Shown here piece after piece: positions 61,016 through 64,000 of a stretch of DNA of 64,000 nucleotides. Position numbers and translations under genes: made by a program. Source of the DNA: J089 sp964535735. GTDB taxonomy: Bacteria; Fidelibacterota; Marinisomatia; Marinisomatales; J089. The notes below the pieces were generated by a model that saw only the letters and a list, made by a program, of their open reading frames with translations, was not told the origin of the DNA and made no database searches. The stretch's first letter is position 1, and each line of letters begins with the position of its first letter. The stretch is from contig CAZHTM010000012.1 of the NCBI GenBank assembly GCA_964535735.1, positions 3,363 to 67,362 on the forward strand, written 5' to 3'.

Positions 61016-63847
61016 TTATGGGTTCAAAACTGAACGTAGGAATTTACCAGTATAAGACCGGGGATGCCGCACCAAATCCTCCGGTGTTCCCGAAAAGACC
61101 ACTTCGCCCCCTTCATCGCCGCCTTCCGGACCCAGATCAATAATCCAGTCCGCCGATTTGATCACATCCAAGTTGTGCTCGATCACGATTACCGTGTGTC
61201 CCCGTTCCACCAGGCGTTGCAGGACGGTCAACAGCATGCGCACATCTTCGAAATGCAAACCGGTGGTGGGTTCATCCAAGATGTAGATAGTCCGGTCCGC
61301 CGCGGCCCGCGAGAGTTCGGTGGACAGTTTCACCCGTTGGGCCTCACCACCGGAAAGGGTGGTGGCCTGTTGTCCCAATCGAATGTATCCCAAACCCACA
61401 TCCACCAGGGTGGTGAGTTTTCTCACAATAGAAGGAATATTTTTGAAAAATTCCAGGGCCTCTTCCACCGACATGGCCAGCACATCCGCAATGGATTTCC
61501 CCTTGTACCGAATTTCCAGGGTTTCCCGATTATATCGTGCGCCATGACATACTTCGCAGGTCACATAAACATCCGGCAGGAAATTCATTTCAATTTTAAT
61601 AATTCCATCTCCTTCACACGCTTCACAGCGACCACCCTTCACATTAAAGGAAAATCGGCCCGCTTTGTAGCCCCGGAGTTTGGCTTCCGGAAGCTGAGAA
61701 AAGAGATCCCGGATCAGGGTAAAGACGCCGGTGTAGGTGGCGGGATTGGATCGGGGGGTCCGACCGATGGGTTTTTGGTCGATGGCAACTACTTTGTCCA
61801 GGTAATTCAGTCCTTCAATGGTATCAATTCGAAGGGGATATTTGCGAGCGCCGGTAATTTCACGGGCTAAAAGGGGATACAGGGTTTCGTTGATGAGGGT
61901 ACTCTTGCCGCTGCCGGAAACGCCGGTGATGACGGTAAATGTTCCCAAGGGAAATTCCACGTCAATTTGCTTTAGATTATTTCCTGCGGCACCCTTAACC
62001 ACCAGATATTTCCCATTCCCCGAACGGCGGTGTTTGGGTAGGGGTATAGAGCGCTTCCCGGCCAAATATTGACCCGTTATTGACCGTGAATTTTTATAAA
62101 TATTCGATGGAGGACCCGCAAAAACGATTTCACCCCCATGCTCTCCGGCGCCGGGCCCCATATCCACTAGCCAGTCCGCTTCCTTCATGGTTTCCCGGTC
62201 ATGTTCCACCACCATAATAGTGTTCCCGATATCTCGTAACTTTTTCAGCGTATTTAAAAGTCGGGTATTATCCCGAGGGTGAAGCCCGATGGACGGCTCA
62301 TCCAAAATGTAGAGGACACCCATCAACTGAGAGCCGATTTGGGTCGCCAGGCGAATTCGCTGTGCTTCACCACCGGACAAGGTGGCGGCGCCCCGGTCCA
62401 GCGTCAAATACTCCAGGCCCACATCCACAAGAAACCGCAAGCGGACCCGAATTTCTTTCAGGATTTCCTTGGCAATGGCCGTTTCCATCGTGGACAGGGA
62501 AAGCGAGTTTAAAAACGATAAAATACCACGGATGGATTGACGGGATAATTCCCCCAAATTTAATCCGCCAATGGTGACGGACAAGCTCTCCTTCCGCAGG
62601 CGCGATCCCTTGCATTCCGGACAGGGACGCATACTCATGTATTGTTCAATCCATTCCCGAATATGGGCCGATTTTGTCTGCCGGTACCGACGATTCAAAT
62701 TGGGGATGGTCCCTTCCCATCCTCCGGTGTAGGTCCCACTCCACCGTTCAGAGTGATAAGACATTTTCAATTTTTCTGATCCGGTACCATTGAGCAGGAT
62801 TTTCCGAATCTCCGGATCCAATCGATTCCAGGGTGTTGTGAAATTGAAATGGTAGTGGGCCGCCAGACTTTTTAAAATGCTACCATACCAGTTACCTCGC
62901 GGTTGTTCCCCCAGGGGAGCAATCGCGCCCTGGATCAGGGACTTGGTCCGATCCGGCACTACCAGTTCCGGGTCTACTTCCATGTGAGAGCCTAATCCAT
63001 CACAGCGGGGACAAGCACCGTAGGGTGAATTAAAGGAAAACATGCGGGGAGATAATTCATCCAGGGAGGCCTCCGGATGATCCGGGCAGGCAAAATGTTC
63101 GCTGAATAAATGATCCTTTCGGGTATCCATCAAATAAATGATCACAGCCCCGGAGCCGATTTTCAGGGCCAGTTCAACCGACTCGGTGATCCGTTCCTGG
63201 ATGTTTGGTTCCAAAACGATGCGATCGATGACCACCTCAATGGTGTGCTTTTTATTCTTTTGCAGGGCCGGCGCGTCGTCAATGGAACAAATTTTCCCGT
63301 CAACCCGCACCCGGAGAAACCCTTCCCGCTTGATTTCTTCAAGAACGCCCCGATGCTCGCCTTTCCGCCCCCGCACCACCGGCGCCAGAACCACCAATCG
63401 GGTGGATTCAGGCCATTCCAGGATGGTGTCCACAATCTGTTGGACCGTCTGACGTTCAATGGGTTTGCCACAGATCCAGCAATGGGGATGACCAATATGA
63501 GCAAACAGAAGGCGGAGGTAATCATGGATCTCCGTGACCGTTCCCACCGTCGAACGGGGATTTCGCGCCGACGCTTTCTGTTCGATGGAAATGGCGGGGG
63601 ATAACCCGTCGATACTGTCCATATCCGGTTTTTCCATCAAACCCAAAAATTGCCGGGCATAGGCGGATAGAGATTCCACATACCGTCGCTGTCCTTCAGC
63701 GTAAATCGTGTCAAAGGCCAGGGACGATTTTCCGGATCCGGAAAGTCCCGTAATGACCACCAATTTATCCCGGGGAATTTCCAGGTCGATATTCTTCAGG
63801 TTGTGCTGGCGGGCACCCCGAATAACGATGGATTCACTGCGAGTCAA
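61016..63847 (-). CDS. uvrA: UvrABC excinuclease subunit A
   Basis: ATP-binding damage sensor of nucleotide excision repair. The first Walker A is GLSGSGKSSLAFDT, the second GVSGSGKSTLINETL; zinc modules include CPRCDGLG and CEACEGDGIIK with CEVCHGARYN; the ABC signatures are TLSGGEAQRI and TLSGGEAQRV. Starting at TTG 63847 gives 943 residues beginning MTRSESIVIRGARQHN, the family length; a TTG at 63910 would add 21 residues with no similarity. The 90-150 nt upstream hold no gene. Confidence 0.95.
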   Translation of the reverse strand: MTRSESIVIRGARQHNLKNIDLEIPRDKLVVITGLSGSGKSSLAFDTIYAEGQRRYVESLSAYARQFLGLMEKPDMDSIDGLSPAISIEQKASARNPRSTVGTVTEIHDYLRLLFAHIGHPHCWICGKPIERQTVQQIVDTILEWPESTRLVVLAPVVRGRKGEHRGVLEEIKREGFLRVRVDGKICSIDDAPALQKNKKHTIEVVIDRIVLEPNIQERITESVELALKIGSGAVIIYLMDTRKDHLFSEHFACPDHPEASLDELSPRMFSFNSPYGACPRCDGLGSHMEVDPELVVPDRTKSLIQGAIAPLGEQPRGNWYGSILKSLAAHYHFNFTTPWNRLDPEIRKILLNGTGSEKLKMSYHSERWSGTYTGGWEGTIPNLNRRYRQTKSAHIREWIEQYMSMRPCPECKGSRLRKESLSVTIGGLNLGELSRQSIRGILSFLNSLSLSTMETAIAKEILKEIRVRLRFLVDVGLEYLTLDRGAATLSGGEAQRIRLATQIGSQLMGVLYILDEPSIGLHPRDNTRLLNTLKKLRDIGNTIMVVEHDRETMKEADWLVDMGPGAGEHGGEIVFAGPPSNIYKNSRSITGQYLAGKRSIPLPKHRRSGNGKYLVVKGAAGNNLKQIDVEFPLGTFTVITGVSGSGKSTLINETLYPLLAREITGARKYPLRIDTIEGLNYLDKVVAIDQKPIGRTPRSNPATYTGVFTLIRDLFSQLPEAKLRGYKAGRFSFNVKGGRCEACEGDGIIKIEMNFLPDVYVTCEVCHGARYNRETLEIRYKGKSIADVLAMSVEEALEFFKNIPSIVRKLTTLVDVGLGYIRLGQQATTLSGGEAQRVKLSTELSRAAADRTIYILDEPTTGLHFEDVRMLLTVLQRLVERGHTVIVIEHNLDVIKSADWIIDLGPEGGDEGGEVVFSGTPEDLVRHPRSYTGKFLRSVLNP

Positions 63848-64000
63848 ATGGATTCTCTCACGGTTAGGATGATTAAGCCGTTCATGTAGTTCTGAAAATG
63901 CAACCCTCAATTTACCCGTTTCAAAAATGGGAACGAAAAGCTATTTGCTATACACAAAAGTCATTGTTATCAGGGTGCTTTTGCACACCGGATGCAATTC

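Noticed and set aside
1..64000. CRISPR array, prophage, defence island or biosynthetic cluster
   Set aside because: No regularly spaced repeats, integrase, phage structural genes, restriction genes or modular synthases were seen; nearly all genes are housekeeping or envelope functions.

Overview
The window looks like a chromosomal segment of an uncultured Gram-negative bacterium of the FCB superphylum, most likely Marinimicrobia (Neomarinimicrobiota) or a close relative. The reasons are a lipid A and outer-membrane assembly operon (lpxD, a fused lpxC-fabZ, lpxA, bamA, skp), a secreted enzyme ending in the QNYPNPFN-type C-terminal sorting domain common in FCB bacteria, a PorV/PorQ-like surface protein, and a four-subunit 2-oxoacid:ferredoxin oxidoreductase with several ferredoxin-type proteins. 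The phylum is inferred from gene content and was not tested. The scaffold is a draft: 100 Ns interrupt priA, and the same 55 bases lie on both sides of the gap.

Layout. 1-3494 (+): salvage and cofactor kinases (udk partial, tdk, nupC, adk, coaE). 3678-8305 (+): a small ferritin-like protein followed by a porG-porD-porA-porB operon whose delta subunit is fused to a GltD-like NAD(P)H/FAD module. 8455-10146 (+): an unassigned 563-residue Rossmann protein. 10148-12999 (-): NfeD, FloA and a small acidic membrane protein. 13000-13465: no confident gene. 13466-16888 (+): a secreted alkaline-phosphatase-superfamily enzyme, an LpxL-like acyltransferase, TsaC and a DUF3108 protein. 16891-28900 (-): an envelope cluster running mrp, a membrane protein, uppS, bamA, skp, lpxD, lpxC-fabZ, lpxA, an outer-membrane protein, dxr, rseP. 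28981-29619 (-): two ferredoxins. 29785-32437 (+): an MFS transporter and an FGGY kinase. 32424-33521 (-): a CopD-like membrane protein and a HAD phosphatase. 33522-33987: no confident gene. 33988-38795 (-): marR, mutY (with an intact Nudix box), plsC, SDR, DJ-1, pepC. 38819-43231 (-): a homocysteine methyltransferase-like protein, a CsaA-like protein, an S9 peptidase and a family I.5-type lipase. 43345-45173 (-): lrp-glnA. 45269-48604 (-): priA and a PorV/PorQ-like protein. 48726-54119 (-): prs, rplY, pth, hppA, rpsF, rpsR, rplI. 54154-54224 (-): tRNA-Gln. 54242-63847 (-): uvrA, a transketolase-like gene, ruvB, queA, ispD, ispF, ispE.

Together the genes describe a heterotroph that couples 2-oxoacid oxidation to ferredoxin and NAD(P)H, uses a pyrophosphate-driven ion pump, makes isoprenoids by the MEP pathway (dxr, ispD, ispE, ispF, then uppS), builds an LPS-type outer membrane, and secretes hydrolases. 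I saw no CRISPR array, phage, intact insertion sequence, plasmid gene or defence island. The most unusual points are the artificial priA gap, an lpxA without a canonical start before its conserved N terminus, an Mrp ATPase whose CxxC region is replaced by an insertion, the MutY with an active-looking Nudix box, the oxidoreductase operon with built-in pyridine-nucleotide module, and several proteins without a known role.
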